Below, in pieces: positions 50,096 to 58,993 of a stretch of 60,485 nt of DNA. The DNA is from Candidatus Pacearchaeota archaeon (GTDB lineage Archaea; Nanobdellota; Nanobdellia; Pacearchaeales; GW2011-AR1). The stretch's first letter is position 1. Every line of letters starts with the position of its first letter. A model generated the notes under the pieces. The model did not search any database, had not been told where the DNA came from, and saw only the letters and a list, made by a program, of their open reading frames with translations. Made by a program: the position numbers and the translations under genes. The DNA is taken from contig SICV01000005.1 of assembly GCA_009694725.1 (NCBI GenBank), forward strand, positions 1 through 60,485, read 5' to 3'.

Positions 50096-50722
50096 ATGTA
50101 TCTCTCACTCTTAGTCATCAACATTCAGCGAATCAACTACAACACTGTTTCTCTGAAAACAACCAGGCCTACAGGATTCTCATTTGTCCCGGGACATTCA
50201 TGTCTTTTACACCTACCCGGAACAGAACAACATACTGCCAGGGCATTCACCTTTATCTCAACAAATCAAGACCCCCATCTTGAATTTCTCATTAAAAAAT
50301 CAGCAGATCCTAAAAGTATTACTCATCTCTTCATGACCGCGAAACCAAACGACGTACTTACGCTAACGGGCCTCTTTGGCACCCATCGTTCCACCGGTCC
50401 CGGCACGTTCATCGCTGCAGGCATCGGCATCGCCCCTTTTCTGGCGATTGCTCGCTCACATCCAGACCTAGCGAAAGAAAGCACAGTAGTGTGGTCACTC
50501 AAACAAGCCACGGATATCATCTACGAACTCGAACTCAGACAACGATTCAAGGACGTTATCATCACCCTCACGCAAGAAACACATCCAACCTATCAGCACG
50601 GAAGAATAACCAAAGAACTCCTTACTGCTGTCCCCTTACATACTATACAAACCTGCGGAAGTTATGAGTTTAATAAGGAAATGAATCTTCTTATTGCTAA
50701 ACTAAATCAAAAATTGCAGTAA
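50096..50722 (+). CDS. Ferredoxin-NADP reductase-like oxidoreductase
   Basis: It has a FNR-type order: an FAD-binding barrel (FSFVPGHSCLLHLPGT, ARAFTFIST as the RxYSxxS-like motif), then an NAD(P) domain with FIAAGIGIAPFLAIAR and a CGSYEFNKEM tail (C-G-x-x-x near the end). No [2Fe-2S] or haem domain is fused. It transfers electrons between NAD(P)H and an unknown partner. TATA precedes ATG by ~22 bases, so it is leaderless. Its last 26 bases overlap the convergent surface-protein gene. Confidence 0.82.
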   Translation: MYLSLLVINIQRINYNTVSLKTTRPTGFSFVPGHSCLLHLPGTEQHTARAFTFISTNQDPHLEFLIKKSADPKSITHLFMTAKPNDVLTLTGLFGTHRSTGPGTFIAAGIGIAPFLAIARSHPDLAKESTVVWSLKQATDIIYELELRQRFKDVIITLTQETHPTYQHGRITKELLTAVPLHTIQTCGSYEFNKEMNLLIAKLNQKLQ

Positions 50723-51782
50723 CATTTTTATCAACGCCCAGGATCATATAACAAGTGCCGTTACCCGAACATGGTGCGCCCCAACTAGTCTGTTGAGACC
50801 AGCCTATAAACGTTGACCCCGGAGCAGGAGCAGCACTAAGATCTGCAGCAGTATATTCTACGAATGAAGCTGAACAAATAGAACCACAATCGATAACTCT
50901 ATTAGCAATTAAGTTAGTTACTGTACCTGTTCCCGTGCCTTGTTTAAAGACTTGCAAAGTGACTGTTCTCGTTTGATTTTGTTGAGTTTGTGAAGAAGAA
51001 CAAGGGAAAGATTCAGAAGGCTTAATTTGTTGAGTGCCACAAGAATTACTTTCAGTACATATACGAGCTTGAAAATTGTTTTGACATACACTCCAGTCAG
51101 TACAAACCCAATTTTCCAAGCAGGTTTGTTGAAATGAGGTAGAATTTTCAGAAGAAAAAGAATCGCTAGTGGGGGGAGCTAATGAATCAGAAGGGGGTAA
51201 TTCAGAAGTGGCTTCAAGGGAAGTAATCTGAGAAGAGAGAGTTATTTCTTGCCAACCTTGGTGCTCGCACACGATATCGGATTCCACATCGGTACCAATG
51301 CTGAAGTTTCCAGCTTGTAATGAGAGAAACATCTGTGCAAGTGCTTCTAGAGAATAATAACAGGTATTATTGAGTCCACGCATAAGTGCATCTACTTCAA
51401 GATTGCGAGCAATTATTTCTGGAGGAATTTCGGAATAAAAAGCCCGTGAAGAATTGAGAAGTTCAGTATACATAATACATGTTGTACCGTTCATCCCTTT
51501 CAATTCATAGAGTGAAGTAGAAGTCTGATTAAAATTAAAAATAGTCATGTCGATAGTAGTCGTATACACTAAACGAGCAGGTGCACACGTCTCTACTGCT
51601 TTCATAAAGCCTTCCAAATCAGAACCATACTCTTTGAGAGATACATTTTCTCGAGACATCAAAGAAAAAGCAATGATAAGACTAACAACCAAAAGTATTC
51701 CGACTCCTCCTAAAATGTACACCCATAATTTAAATGAAGAACTTGTTTCCTCTGAAGGAACTATGGGGGAAGATTCATCCAT
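50697..51782 (-). CDS. Membrane-anchored surface protein with thrombospondin-like and B-repeat-like domains
   Basis: One helix (LWVYILGGVGILLVVSLIIAF) near residue 30 anchors a long exterior. It includes many N-glycosylation-type NxS/T sites and a Ser/Pro linker. Then ENWVCTDWSVCQNNFQARIC, a Cys/Trp pattern like thrombospondin type 1, is seen. The end (GSTFIGWSQQTSWGAPC, VDKNVTAIFD) resembles an InlB-type B-repeat. It likely sits on the surface for adhesion or host contact. The BI-1-like gene lies 1 base upstream of its start. Confidence 0.7.
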   Translation of the reverse strand: MDESSPIVPSEETSSSFKLWVYILGGVGILLVVSLIIAFSLMSRENVSLKEYGSDLEGFMKAVETCAPARLVYTTTIDMTIFNFNQTSTSLYELKGMNGTTCIMYTELLNSSRAFYSEIPPEIIARNLEVDALMRGLNNTCYYSLEALAQMFLSLQAGNFSIGTDVESDIVCEHQGWQEITLSSQITSLEATSELPPSDSLAPPTSDSFSSENSTSFQQTCLENWVCTDWSVCQNNFQARICTESNSCGTQQIKPSESFPCSSSQTQQNQTRTVTLQVFKQGTGTGTVTNLIANRVIDCGSICSASFVEYTAADLSAAPAPGSTFIGWSQQTSWGAPCSGNGTCYMILGVDKNVTAIFDLV

Positions 51783-51783
51783 A

Positions 51784-52476
51784 TTAATTATGTTTCTTAC
51801 CCATCAATCGTAACAAGCTCAAGAACAAGTTGATGAAGTCAAGGTACAAAGTAAGCGCACCCATAATTGCTTCTTTATGATCTTCATCAGTTCCTTCATT
51901 CCCCAGAATATTCATTTGTTTAATCTTTTGAATATCATATGCAGTCAATCCCGTGAAGATAAGCACGCCTAAGACTGAAATAATCAAATCAAGCGTACTA
52001 TTCCCTAAAAAGAGATTCACAATCGAAGCAATAATAATCCCTATCAACCCAAAGAACAAAATAATCCCAATGCGGGACAAATCGGCCTTGGTAACCCACC
52101 CATAAAATGCCATTCCTCCAAAGATACCTGCGGAGACCACGAACGTGAGGAAAATCGAACTAATAGAATACACAAGCAAAATAACGGATAACGTTAACCC
52201 GGTTAAAAGGGCATAGCCCAGGAATAAGAACGTTGCGGTCAAGGCAGACACTCGTTTCACCGCTAACACAAGCACAAATACTAACAGCAATTCAATAATG
52301 ATCAATGCATAAAATAACCAGGTACCTAAAATAGCATTTGCAAGCGTTTTATTAGTCGCAACGACGAACGCAGCAACCGCACTAACCAGCATCCCCAAGA
52401 ACATCCACATGAATACTTTCTGCATATACCGTTGGGTTTCACTTCCTTCGTGCGAACGAATAACTTTTTGCTTCAT
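51784..52476 (-). CDS. Bax inhibitor-1/YccA-family membrane protein
   Basis: Seven membrane helices with family marks: an N-terminal QRYMQKVFMWMFLGML, GLTLSVILLVYS in the middle, GITGxxAYDxQ-like LIFTGLTAYDIQKIKQM and a final ALTLYLDFINLFLSLLRL. In bacteria the YccA/BI-1 group binds FtsH or leaks Ca2+; its archaeal function is unknown. It is co-transcribed with the surface-protein gene downstream. Confidence 0.93.
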   Translation of the reverse strand: MKQKVIRSHEGSETQRYMQKVFMWMFLGMLVSAVAAFVVATNKTLANAILGTWLFYALIIIELLLVFVLVLAVKRVSALTATFLFLGYALLTGLTLSVILLVYSISSIFLTFVVSAGIFGGMAFYGWVTKADLSRIGIILFFGLIGIIIASIVNLFLGNSTLDLIISVLGVLIFTGLTAYDIQKIKQMNILGNEGTDEDHKEAIMGALTLYLDFINLFLSLLRLMGKKHN

Positions 52477-52565
52477 ATTCTTGTTGATTCTTTCTTTCTT
52501 TAAAAGTTTTATGTATGTTGCTTGCGAAGCACAACATATATAAACAAGTTCATCATCCCCATACT

Positions 52566-52661
52566 ATGGAAAGAGGACAGACACAGCATTCTATCTGGAT
52601 GAATAATACTAGTTACGCTGCAGTCAAAACAGTCCTCTTTACCCCCCGTTCCTGCAACTAA
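52566..52661 (+). CDS. 31-aa leaderless ORF
   Basis: The ATG lies ~22-25 bases after CATATATAAACAAG (a good TATA), which suggests transcription. The peptide (MERGQTQHSIWMNNTSYAAV) has no recognised family. It may be a real microprotein or only the front of a transcript for the 52703 gene. Confidence 0.3.
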   Translation: MERGQTQHSIWMNNTSYAAVKTVLFTPRSCN

Positions 52662-52702
52662 TCGGATACATTCCGGTTGTTCTGCAGGTTCAAAGACTTC
52701 TT

Positions 52703-53050
52703 ATGAAACTTCACACTTCTCCCCCACGTCCTGGAACACAGCCGGCCACTGCCTTACATGCGAAGCTTATTGCTCAGCAGTTACAAGCGCAACGAAAGGG
52801 TTTGCTCATTCCTGACACGCTCGTACAAGAAGTACTCACCTATGCACGCAGAAATGCGCATGCATTTGCTCCTCGAGCCCTACACACGTGTTGCCCTGCC
52901 TGTTTGAAAGCACACGCATATGTCCAAGCGATGAAACATAATCTCTCAGATGAAACACAAAACATTGTGCTCAAAGTATTTCCCGGAGTAATCGGACATG
53001 AGGGATATTATACTGACGAAGAAACATTAATACCAGTACCTGAGTTCTAG
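52703..53050 (+). CDS. Hypothetical protein, 115 aa
   Basis: No family was recognised. The middle carries CCPACLKAHAYVQ, a short Cys cluster that might bind metal. The N-terminus is Pro/Gln-rich and the C-terminus acidic (YYTDEETLIPVPEF). It might share the promoter of the 31-aa ORF upstream, because no TATA lies at leaderless distance. Confidence 0.5.
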   Translation: MKLHTSPPRPGTQPATALHAKLIAQQLQAQRKGLLIPDTLVQEVLTYARRNAHAFAPRALHTCCPACLKAHAYVQAMKHNLSDETQNIVLKVFPGVIGHEGYYTDEETLIPVPEF

Positions 53051-53075
53051 AAAGTGAAGTATCAGAGGTTTTCAC

Positions 53076-55013
53076 CTAATCGCGAAAACCCTGACGCTTC
53101 ATAAATCCTTTAATAAAATTATTATGTCTATCTCGGCGAGAAATAGATTTCAATTTCCAGGCATTACGGTCATGTATTTTCTCACAACGAGTCGTTGAAG
53201 CAATAAATTTATGGGCTTCATCAGAAAGCAAGACTATTTTTGGAGCATAATCTGCAAGTTTCTTTGTAAGGAGCAAGGTATTGCCGAGTGCTGTATATTT
53301 GAATGGTTTTTCTTCAATAATCAATTCTCCAAAATGAATACCTACCCCATAATCAATTTGAGGGTTACCTTTGATATTATATTCATCTAATGCTCCCTGA
53401 ATATGTTCTGCTGCTTGTACTGCACGCATCATGACTGCATCTTCACCTTCAGCATGAGTAAAGAATGCTACCCAGGTTCCCGGACTTTGTTCTTGTACAA
53501 TCGCACCACTTGCGTGTGCTTCTTGAACAGCATGTTGCACAACAGAACGAACCTGTCCTTGCACAGAAGCATGATTCTTTATTCGTACCACTAATACCGG
53601 CAAATGTCTTCGTTCTCCTTTATCAATCAGTTGTGTTTTCTTTTCAGGGAAGGTAAATGATCCTCCTGCAGGACGAGTCGTATAGGATTGAGAAGAAGGG
53701 GAACTCGTTGCATAATCGGGTTTACCAATTTTCCTGTAATAATAAAATGCAGTAATTCCCAAAAGTAAAATTAATAAAATCCACGCAGTTGAAACATGAG
53801 AAATTAATCGCTGATCGGTAGGATCTTCAACCGAAATAGATTTTCCTGTTAAAAATGAACGCCCGGTAAATGAACTCGCCCCATCGGTTACTCCAACAAC
53901 ATAATCCCCATTCGGTGCATTTAACGTAAATGTTTTTTCTTCTTCTATTCCCAAACTAATTACTTTTGGTTCACGTACATCACCAATAATAATGTCCATT
54001 GTTTTATTATAAGGGACATTGCCCGTATTCATAATAGTTAATGTACCATTGGCAAGAGTAACAGAAACATTCAACACCACACCAACAGAAAATTGTCGAG
54101 TTACTTCAGTGCCATTTGCTTGAGCACGTATGGTCCAAACACCCGGAGGGGCAGAGGAAGACAAAGAATAGAAAGAAGTAGTCCCAGAGGTAAGTGTTTC
54201 TTGATGTATGACTGCACCTGTTGGGTCTCGTATCGAAAGATCTAAGGCAATATAATATGCTTCATGGGCCTGATCATACGCAAAAGAGGTGTAGGTTACT
54301 TTATTTCTGGGATAGAGCAAAGGAGCATTTAAAGCAATCTCTAATTCCTGTAATCTCTGTCCAATATGAATCGAAGTACTGGTTGCCCCAGTATTCAAGC
54401 CTTCACCTTCTGAAGCAGCTACTGAAAGGAGATACGCTTGTGAGCGAGCATCGGTAGGTAATACAAAGGAAAGGGTAAATACGCCATTTGTAATAGGCAC
54501 AGTTCCTGAAAGCGCTAATTCTTCACTTGAGTATTGTAACGTTCCTGTCGCGGTTTGACCGGTACGTTTAGCAACCGTACCATTGAATATAATCGTTGCA
54601 CCCGGTGCATGCACACCAAATGCCCCAGGAAGAGTAATCAGTAATTCAGTACTAATAGTAAACATGTTTGAATACACTTCTTCAGCTCCATACGAGGCAC
54701 GGAGAGCACACGAGCTTTTCAAACCCCCTATAAATGCAGTCGTCAACGGAACTTCGACAACAATCGATTTTTGTTCATTTGCGCCCAAAGTTAAAGGAGT
54801 TTTATACAATACTGCCTCATCATTCCCACAAACCAAAATAACTGAAAGATACTCCGTACCCGCAGTTGAACGACTAACACTCAGAGTGTTACTCAGAAGG
54901 TCTCCTAAATTATAAACGGCGTTTAAGGGACTAATACTCACCACAGCAAAAACGCCCGGTAGTAAGAATAAACTTAAAACAAAACACAGGACGAAAACCT
55001 CTTTTCTGAACAT
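53076..55013 (-). CDS. Surface receptor with a cytoplasmic cyclase-homology domain
   Basis: Residues 1-23 are a signal peptide (VLCFVLSLFLLPGVFA). Then comes ~385 residues of beta-sandwich modules, typical of archaeal surface proteins. One membrane helix follows (WILLILLLGITAFYYYR, ~410). Residues ~460-645 lie inside and resemble class III nucleotidyl cyclases: VLVVRIKNHASV, YGVGIHFGELIIEE, YTALGNTLLLTKKLADYA, VLLSDEAHKFI. The metal-binding Asp of the first motif is replaced (VVRI in place of FaDI), so catalysis is doubtful and a nucleotide-sensing or scaffold role is as likely. TATA (GATTTATATACG, 55033-55042) is ~25 bases upstream. Confidence 0.7.
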   Translation of the reverse strand: MFRKEVFVLCFVLSLFLLPGVFAVVSISPLNAVYNLGDLLSNTLSVSRSTAGTEYLSVILVCGNDEAVLYKTPLTLGANEQKSIVVEVPLTTAFIGGLKSSCALRASYGAEEVYSNMFTISTELLITLPGAFGVHAPGATIIFNGTVAKRTGQTATGTLQYSSEELALSGTVPITNGVFTLSFVLPTDARSQAYLLSVAASEGEGLNTGATSTSIHIGQRLQELEIALNAPLLYPRNKVTYTSFAYDQAHEAYYIALDLSIRDPTGAVIHQETLTSGTTSFYSLSSSAPPGVWTIRAQANGTEVTRQFSVGVVLNVSVTLANGTLTIMNTGNVPYNKTMDIIIGDVREPKVISLGIEEEKTFTLNAPNGDYVVGVTDGASSFTGRSFLTGKSISVEDPTDQRLISHVSTAWILLILLLGITAFYYYRKIGKPDYATSSPSSQSYTTRPAGGSFTFPEKKTQLIDKGERRHLPVLVVRIKNHASVQGQVRSVVQHAVQEAHASGAIVQEQSPGTWVAFFTHAEGEDAVMMRAVQAAEHIQGALDEYNIKGNPQIDYGVGIHFGELIIEEKPFKYTALGNTLLLTKKLADYAPKIVLLSDEAHKFIASTTRCEKIHDRNAWKLKSISRRDRHNNFIKGFMKRQGFRD

Positions 55014-55100
55014 AATCTAAGTTCGCTTTACTCGTATATAAATCTTGCTTGAAAGTTGTCCACAAGACATATTTATATAGATGCAGAAACAAAGAAGGAA

Positions 55101-56207
55101 ATGGTGGAAGAAAAGAGTGTGGTAACTCCCTGGGAAGTCTCGGGAACAGTCGATTATGAGAAACTTATCAAAGAATTCGGAACACAAGCCTTAGATCAAA
55201 AGCAACTCAGCTCTCAAAAAGATGCTCCCCCTCTTCTACGCCGAGGATTATATTTTTCTCATCGTGATTTTCCTCAGTGGATTGCGGATGCTGAAAAAAA
55301 GAAAACAGTTTCCGTTGTAACGGGGCGAGGCCCTTCTGAAAAGATGCATCTTGGTCACCTCATTCCGTTCTTGGTCGCACAGTATCTCCAAAAACGTTAC
55401 GGGTGCATGGTTTACATCCCCCTCTCAGATGACGAAAAGTTCTTTTTTAAACGAGCTCTAACGCAAGAGCAAGCAGAGGCATACGGAGAAGACAATATTC
55501 TTGACATCATTGCACTCGGATTCGATCAGCAGAAAACAAAAATCTTCCGCGACTTTGAATACACCACAATCTACAGATATGCCGCCCTCATTGCTAAAAA
55601 GACAACATTTTCTACCGCAAAAGCAGTCTTTGGCTTCCAAGGAGATACCAATATCGGTTTCATCTTTTATCCTGCTGTTCAATCAGCTCACATCTATCTC
55701 CCTCAGTTTTTGCACGGTTCTCATCGCACGCTTGTCCCTATCGCCATTGACCAAGATCCGTATATGCGAATTCTGCGTGATGTTGCCGATGGATTGGGAT
55801 TCATCAAACCAGGAGCAGTGCATGCAAAATTCCTCCCCGGTTTATCGGGCAACCCTAAAATGTCTGCTTCCGATGCGGACAACGAGGTTATTTTCCTGAC
55901 TGATACTCCAGACGTTGTCACAAAGAAAATAAACAAATATGCATTCTCTGGGGGCAAAGACACGCTTGCAGAACATCGCGCACAGGGTGGGAATCCAGAT
56001 ATCGATATTTCTTTCCTCTACCTCAAATATCTCTTTGAGCCTGAGGATAAAGCACTCGCAAAAATTGAAAAGGACTATCGTTCCGGTAAGCTCCTCTCGG
56101 GAGAGCTCAAGAAAATCCTTATCGACAAAATCAATATCTTCCTGAAAGAACACCAAAAAAAGAAAGAACAAGCAAAGAAACTCGTCTCAAAGTTCAAACT
56201 GACGTAA
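55101..56207 (+). CDS. trpS: Tryptophanyl-tRNA synthetase, archaeal/eukaryotic type
   Basis: I choose ATG 55101 (MVEEKSVVTPWEVSGTVDYE) over the TTG of the track, since TATTTATATAG lies ~25 bases before it and archaeal TrpRS starts this way. Class I marks are MHLGHLIPF (HIGH) and KMSASDADN (KMSKS). Residues near PLSDDEKFFFK are typical of the archaeal/eukaryotic branch. The ~368 residues are normal. It charges tRNA-Trp. Confidence 0.95.
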   Translation: MVEEKSVVTPWEVSGTVDYEKLIKEFGTQALDQKQLSSQKDAPPLLRRGLYFSHRDFPQWIADAEKKKTVSVVTGRGPSEKMHLGHLIPFLVAQYLQKRYGCMVYIPLSDDEKFFFKRALTQEQAEAYGEDNILDIIALGFDQQKTKIFRDFEYTTIYRYAALIAKKTTFSTAKAVFGFQGDTNIGFIFYPAVQSAHIYLPQFLHGSHRTLVPIAIDQDPYMRILRDVADGLGFIKPGAVHAKFLPGLSGNPKMSASDADNEVIFLTDTPDVVTKKINKYAFSGGKDTLAEHRAQGGNPDIDISFLYLKYLFEPEDKALAKIEKDYRSGKLLSGELKKILIDKINIFLKEHQKKKEQAKKLVSKFKLT

Positions 56208-56273
56208 TTTGTAACCCCTATATAGGAACAACAAAATAGAAAGATTTAAATAGCCCCTATTCTGAGAGAAACT

Positions 56274-56675
56274 ATGAACTTACAAAAAATACTAGGGATT
56301 ACCGCGCTCAGTACCGCTTTAATCGGAATTTCACTCCAGGTAGAACGGACACAAGAAAAAGCGCAATATCGTGGAGCCTCCGAACAACTTACGGCTATTC
56401 CCGGTTTACTGAAGGCCGATAAACTCTATGATGCGGAACAAGCATTGGGCGCTGCACAATCATACATTAGTCAAGAATATGCCGGAAGAGAAAGAAATGA
56501 GGGTTCGTTCTTTATTTCCGAAGCAGAATTACAGGGGCTTCAGAGAAAAATCAAAGAAGCAGGATACCAGGTAAACGCAAAGCAATTGCAAGAAAAAGCC
56601 TATAAACAACTACTTGAAGCAGATATTGCCAGAGCTCAAGAACTAATGAGAAAGGCATCCCAACGTCCACGTTAA
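56274..56675 (+). CDS. Hypothetical protein with an N-terminal anchor, 133 aa
   Basis: MNLQKILGITALSTALIGIS is a weak signal/anchor helix. The rest is a helical, Ala/Gln/Lys-rich domain (YDAEQALGAAQSYISQEYAG, EAGYQVNAKQLQEKAYKQLL) like a coiled coil or short TPR. TATA GATTTAAATAG lies ~25 bases before ATG. No family was recognised. Confidence 0.5.
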   Translation: MNLQKILGITALSTALIGISLQVERTQEKAQYRGASEQLTAIPGLLKADKLYDAEQALGAAQSYISQEYAGRERNEGSFFISEAELQGLQRKIKEAGYQVNAKQLQEKAYKQLLEADIARAQELMRKASQRPR

Positions 56676-56757
56676 ATAATCATAACCCTACACCCCACTT
56701 ATAAAACTCATTTCTCAAAACCTATTTCTTTTAATAGGCGCAGGTAGCTTCAAACAA

Positions 56758-57674
56758 ATGCTGAAAGCATTTCCAGGATTTGCAATTGATGAAGATCGTC
56801 TGAAACTCATTTTTGAAACTGCTCATCAAGCAACCATTGAACGATATGGTATCTTTAGAGAAGGAACACAAGGGTTTCTCCCTCAATGGAATCTCACTCA
56901 AAAACTTGAACAGATTCATCAACAAACAGAAACGAGCAACCCAGAAGGAGCAGGACAATTTCTCTTTACTCGTTGTTCAGTAGAACGGATTTCACTTTCA
57001 GCAGTCGTTCATCAGCAATGCCTCAAGCTCTGGAACAGTCCAGATAAATGGATGTTCAATGCACGAGAAGTCATAAAACGAGAAGCAAAAGAATTAGACA
57101 CAATTCTCAAAAAAAAGCTCGATTATGCAGTCCCTATAAACAAGGATATTTCAGCAGGCTTTACCTATCTCAATAATGCTGAAGTAATTACATGGAAATT
57201 CGACAACGATCCCCGTAACCTCATTCGCTATAAAACTGTGGAACAAGCGCGCGGACAATTACGAGCATTAATGGGTTTCGGTTCAGGGTTAGCAAATCTC
57301 TATCTCTTAGAATGTCAATCACAAAACATTGCCTCCCACTTGATCCGCATAATCTCTATCCAAAAATTGATCGACATAAAGCGCGCATTCCGATGAACAC
57401 CGAGGTTGTCACCTTATAAAACGGCAATAAAACCTCTGGCAGAATTCACGCGAGCTCACTGGTGGAAGCATTAGAACAGTCCTATCGAGCAACCGCAATA
57501 CGCGCAGGCCTCAATCTCTATGAAATAGACTCTGCACTCTGGATTATAGGCTCAGAAGGGTGTGCCTTAAATGATCTCCATGTATGTCCAGATCGTTGTC
57601 CGCTCTATAAAACGGGGCTCTGCACAGCAAACACTCAACTCAAACATGACGATGGGGTTCTTTTAGGTCTATGA
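56758..57674 (+). pseudogene. Broken HhH-type DNA glycosylase/endonuclease-like gene
   Basis: ORF 56758-57396 ends soon after a helix-hairpin-helix-like LMGFGSGLANLYLLE. The expected continuation LDPHNLYPKIDRHKARIP is present, out of phase, from ~57330. That frame then meets one TAA (57417-57419), stays open through EIDSALWIIGSEGCALNDL and a four-Cys cluster (CPDRCPLYKTGLC), and ends at 57674. Joining the pieces gives a plausible ~300-residue protein with HhH, a D-x-H-x-x-RIP segment and a Cys cluster as in endonuclease III relatives. The track's 57462 ORF is only its tail. One frameshift and one nonsense codon separate the parts. Confidence 0.5.
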
Positions 57675-57739
57675 CTCAACAGGCAAACGACTTGACAGCC
57701 ATAAAAACCAAGGGCAAACGGCATTTAAGCTAGAGTGAA

Positions 57740-57878
57740 CCTCCCCACCCCACGGGCTTGCCTTCGAAAAATCCAGGTCGGTGGAATAGAGCATCATCCT
57801 GCAACACCCTCAATTCAGTGGACATCAGATACGTACTTGTATTCCTGCCTTATCCGTATCCTCACAGCAAACGGGAGG
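57740..57878. other. Possible structured RNA between two genes
   Basis: CCTCCC (57740-57745) is complementary to GGGAGG (57873-57878) and would close a ~139-base domain. A TATA-like CATTTAAG lies just ahead at 57722. No ORF of interest lies inside and the region matches no RNA family I recognise. The 6-bp closing stem could be chance. Confidence 0.25.
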
Positions 57879-57886
57879 GCAGTATA

Positions 57887-58891
57887 TTAAAAAGGAGCTC
57901 CACCCTCAGCCTGTAAATCTCGTAGTCCCATAATTTTACACAATTCCTTACGATGCTTCACAAGCGTTCGCAACCAAGTTTGATTATCCACAATATATTC
58001 TGTAACCGTAAAAGGAGTAACCGGATAATCGACGGTTCCTGTTCCTTCTGCAGTATGAGCACGGCAAACAAGCGTGCTCGGAATAGGGGTCTGCCGTATT
58101 GTCCAAGGTTTATCTAGACATAACATCTCTTCTAAACTCTCTAGATACTGCGCATATTTCACCGAACGAAGAAGGGTAGTGCAGGCATCTGGTTTTCCCT
58201 CATTGAGTACATTCATATGAGAGGCATACGGGATCCAATAATCTCGTTCATTTAAATTACTCTTATTCGAAGTTTGATCATGGGTATGGATATTGCCCGC
58301 TTTCAATAACAAAAGTGTTAAGGGTAAGGGTAGCAATAATACATCCGTTGTATGAGTTGCTAAGGTCTGCATAAGCTCATCATATCCAAGGGAACTCGGT
58401 TGCACCTTAAGTCCCTTACCATACCGAAACAAAGCAAATCGTACAGAGGGATCAGGCTCATGATCATTCAAGTACCGAGTAAGTAAATGGGACACATAAT
58501 TTTCTACTTGTAACACGCTAAACGAAGGGCGACTACTACGTCGACTTGTTGCTTTAATTTCAGTATAGTGCGTGCTCCCCGCACGATGTTGTATAAAATC
58601 AGGATGAAAATTACGACGTTCCCCATTCTGAAGTGTTTCAAATGAAAGTTTATGCGGGGGGCACAATCTTCCTCGATAGAGTGCTCGAAACAAAGCGCCA
58701 TAAAAATGACCAAGATTATGGGTCACTTTTCGAGTCATTAATTCCGCGAGTGTCGTATAGTATTCCGAACGAGTAATTGCTGCATCACATTCCGCTTCAG
58801 GTAGGGGCAAGGGTAATTGTCGAGTCAGAGAAGGAACTGAAGGAACCTCATACACCGGTGTAAAATAGGATACCTCTCCCCTCTTTCCCAT
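57887..58891 (-). CDS. Putative PD-(D/E)XK nuclease-like protein
   Basis: I start at Met23 (58891, MGKRGEVSYFTPVYEVPSVP), ~25 bases after TTTAAATAC. Residues ~100-150 show NFHPDFIQHRAGSTHYTEIK, an Asp then E-x-K spaced as in the PD-(D/E)XK fold, followed by LQVENYVSHLL, a Gln/Tyr helix typical of the superfamily. A His-rich ASHMNVLNE segment and Cys residues come later. Its family could not be named. It may be a repair or restriction-type nuclease. Confidence 0.55.
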   Translation of the reverse strand: MGKRGEVSYFTPVYEVPSVPSLTRQLPLPLPEAECDAAITRSEYYTTLAELMTRKVTHNLGHFYGALFRALYRGRLCPPHKLSFETLQNGERRNFHPDFIQHRAGSTHYTEIKATSRRSSRPSFSVLQVENYVSHLLTRYLNDHEPDPSVRFALFRYGKGLKVQPSSLGYDELMQTLATHTTDVLLLPLPLTLLLLKAGNIHTHDQTSNKSNLNERDYWIPYASHMNVLNEGKPDACTTLLRSVKYAQYLESLEEMLCLDKPWTIRQTPIPSTLVCRAHTAEGTGTVDYPVTPFTVTEYIVDNQTWLRTLVKHRKELCKIMGLRDLQAEGGAPF

Positions 58892-58993
58892 GACTATGCG
58901 ATGAATGTTCGTATTTAAAGGATTATGAGACCAGAACCTAGCAATTGAATCACACACAAGAATCTTTTTATAGCCTTCTGAATACGCCTACAC

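Noticed and set aside
55056-55100. TTG start of TrpRS in the track
   Set aside because: Overlaps the TATA that best serves ATG 55101, and family members begin at the equivalent of the later Met. It is not excluded.
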